A stretch of DNA of 6,394 nt from Chloroflexota bacterium (lineage in GTDB: Bacteria; Chloroflexota; UBA6077), in contig JAJZQR010000311.1 of assembly GCA_021806765.1 (NCBI GenBank), positions 1-6,394 of the forward strand, given 5' to 3'. A model generated the notes under the pieces. That model worked only from the letters and a program-made list of their open reading frames with translations. It was not told the DNA's origin and made no database searches. This document shows positions 5,430-6,394 of the stretch, piece after piece; position 1 is the first letter of the stretch, and each line of letters opens with the position of its first letter. The position numbers were made by a program, and so were the translations under genes.

Positions 5430-6394
5430 TCAGGCTGCCCGTTCGATCAGGTGGGCGGGAAGCCCGCGGAGAAAGCGCGATATACGGCGAGACTCACGCC
5501 GCTCGCCGAGCAGCCGGGTTCGGCAGCAGGCGAGATACAGCTTCTCCCGGGGTCTGGTGACCGCCACGTACGCGATGCGCAACTCCTCCTGGATGCCCGC
5601 GTCCTCGGTTTCCTTGAGAAGCAGCGCCCGCGGGTGAGGGAGGAGCCCCTCCTCGACTCCGACCACGAACACCACGCGCCACTCGCCTCCCTTCGCCCCA
5701 TGGATGGTCGTCAGCAGGACCTCACGAGCGTCGTCGAGGGCCCCGTCCACCTCCTCGCCCAGTTGTAGGTCGGCCAGCCAGGCGCCGAGATCGCCCTCGG
5801 CCCGCTCGGCCAGGGTGCGCAGGGTCGCCAGGTGAGCGAGGCGGGAGGGTCCATCGGGTTGGCCGGCCAGCCAGTCGGCGTAGCCGCTCTGGCCCATCAG
5901 CAGGTCGAGGATCTGGGCCGGCGTGAGCTCGAAGCGCCGGGCGTGGAGATCCTCGATCAGCGTGAGCAGCGACGAGGCGCTGCCGGCGGCGGTGGGGCCA
6001 TAGCCTCGTGCCAGAGTCAGGAACTCCTCGGGAGGCACGGGCCTGGCCCGAAGGCATTCGGCCAGGCGGCTGAGGCGGCGGGGCGGCACGTTGGCGATGC
6101 GGGCAAGGGCGCCCGCATCGTCCGGGTTGTGCGCCAGGCGCAGGTAGGCGATCGCGTCGCGCACCTCGCGGCACGCGAACAGGTCGGCCCGCCCCAGCAC
6201 CCGGTAGGGCAGATGCTGTGCTCTAAGGGCAAGTGTCAACTCGTGGGCTTGGTGGTTCGTTCGTCCGGTACAGGACCGCCACCTCGCCCGGGTGGTCTAA
6301 GCATGTAGCCATAAGTACGGCACGCTTCTCGCCAGGCAGTCCGGCGGGAGGTGCCTGGGATGGTTATCGTGCATCTGACAGACGCGCAACGGCA
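5430..6394 (-). pseudogene. UvrD/PcrA-like superfamily 1 helicase, C-terminal part, frameshifted (5' end outside window)
   Basis: The intact stretch from 6239 to the TGA at 5430 encodes the second half of a UvrD/Rep/PcrA-type 3'-5' helicase. It begins with the family-typical LPYRVLGRADLFACREVRDA followed by IAYLRLAHNPDD. It carries motif V (TTIHGAKGGEW, with Gly where Leu is usual, followed by VVFVVGVEEGLLPH) and motif VI (EELRIAYVAVTRPREKLYL, with the arginine finger). Upstream, the expected preceding residues GEVAVLYRTN occur in another frame (about 6288 to 6264). They connect correctly to HQAHELTLALR only if one copy of a tandem TTCG pair (6256-6263, plus strand) is removed. The GEVAVLYRTN frame meets a TAA at 6364-6366, so a second lesion or shift is likely near there. 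The Walker A half of the gene would lie beyond the window. The stop is 26 bases before the primase start on the same strand, so the two were probably cotranscribed. Confidence 0.8.

Overview
The window is a GC-rich bacterial segment with long open frames on the minus strand. It reads as accessory DNA from a high-GC, possibly Chloroflexota-like or actinobacterial genome or metagenome contig. That assignment is inference from GC content, Shine-Dalgarno use and protein flavour; no taxonomic marker gene is present.

Left part (1-2940, minus strand): an intact 597-residue SWIM zinc-finger protein lies upstream of a partial, TPR-like acidic protein that leaves the window on the left. They are separated by about 690 bases that hold no convincing gene. 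This gap contains a likely Rho-independent terminator for the SWIM gene, several stem-loops, and a duplicated palindrome near the start of the partial gene.

Middle (3221-3821, plus strand): a compact two-gene cassette behind a textbook sigma70-type promoter (TTGACA, 17-base spacer, GATAAT). The first gene encodes an 86-residue, distantly BrnT-like protein. The second encodes an 89-residue ribbon-helix-helix (CopG/BrnA-like) protein. Together they look like a type II toxin-antitoxin operon. The longest open frame of the first gene would start on the -35 box, so the real start is the GTG at 3281.

Right part (3808-6394, minus strand): what was once one replication/recombination operon, read right to left as UvrD-like helicase, DnaG-like primase (CHC2 zinc finger plus TOPRIM), Rad52-family annealing protein, then SSB. 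Only the Rad52 gene is intact. The helicase has a 4-base tandem duplication and probably a second lesion. The primase has an apparent internal deletion that removes the last zinc ligand, plus a one-base frameshift between its TOPRIM motifs. The SSB gene survives only as a short 5' stub with a strong ribosome-binding site, running into the tail of the toxin-antitoxin cassette. This looks like a decaying plasmid, phage or integrative-element module, abutted by the toxin-antitoxin cassette; assembly error is the main alternative for the single small lesions.
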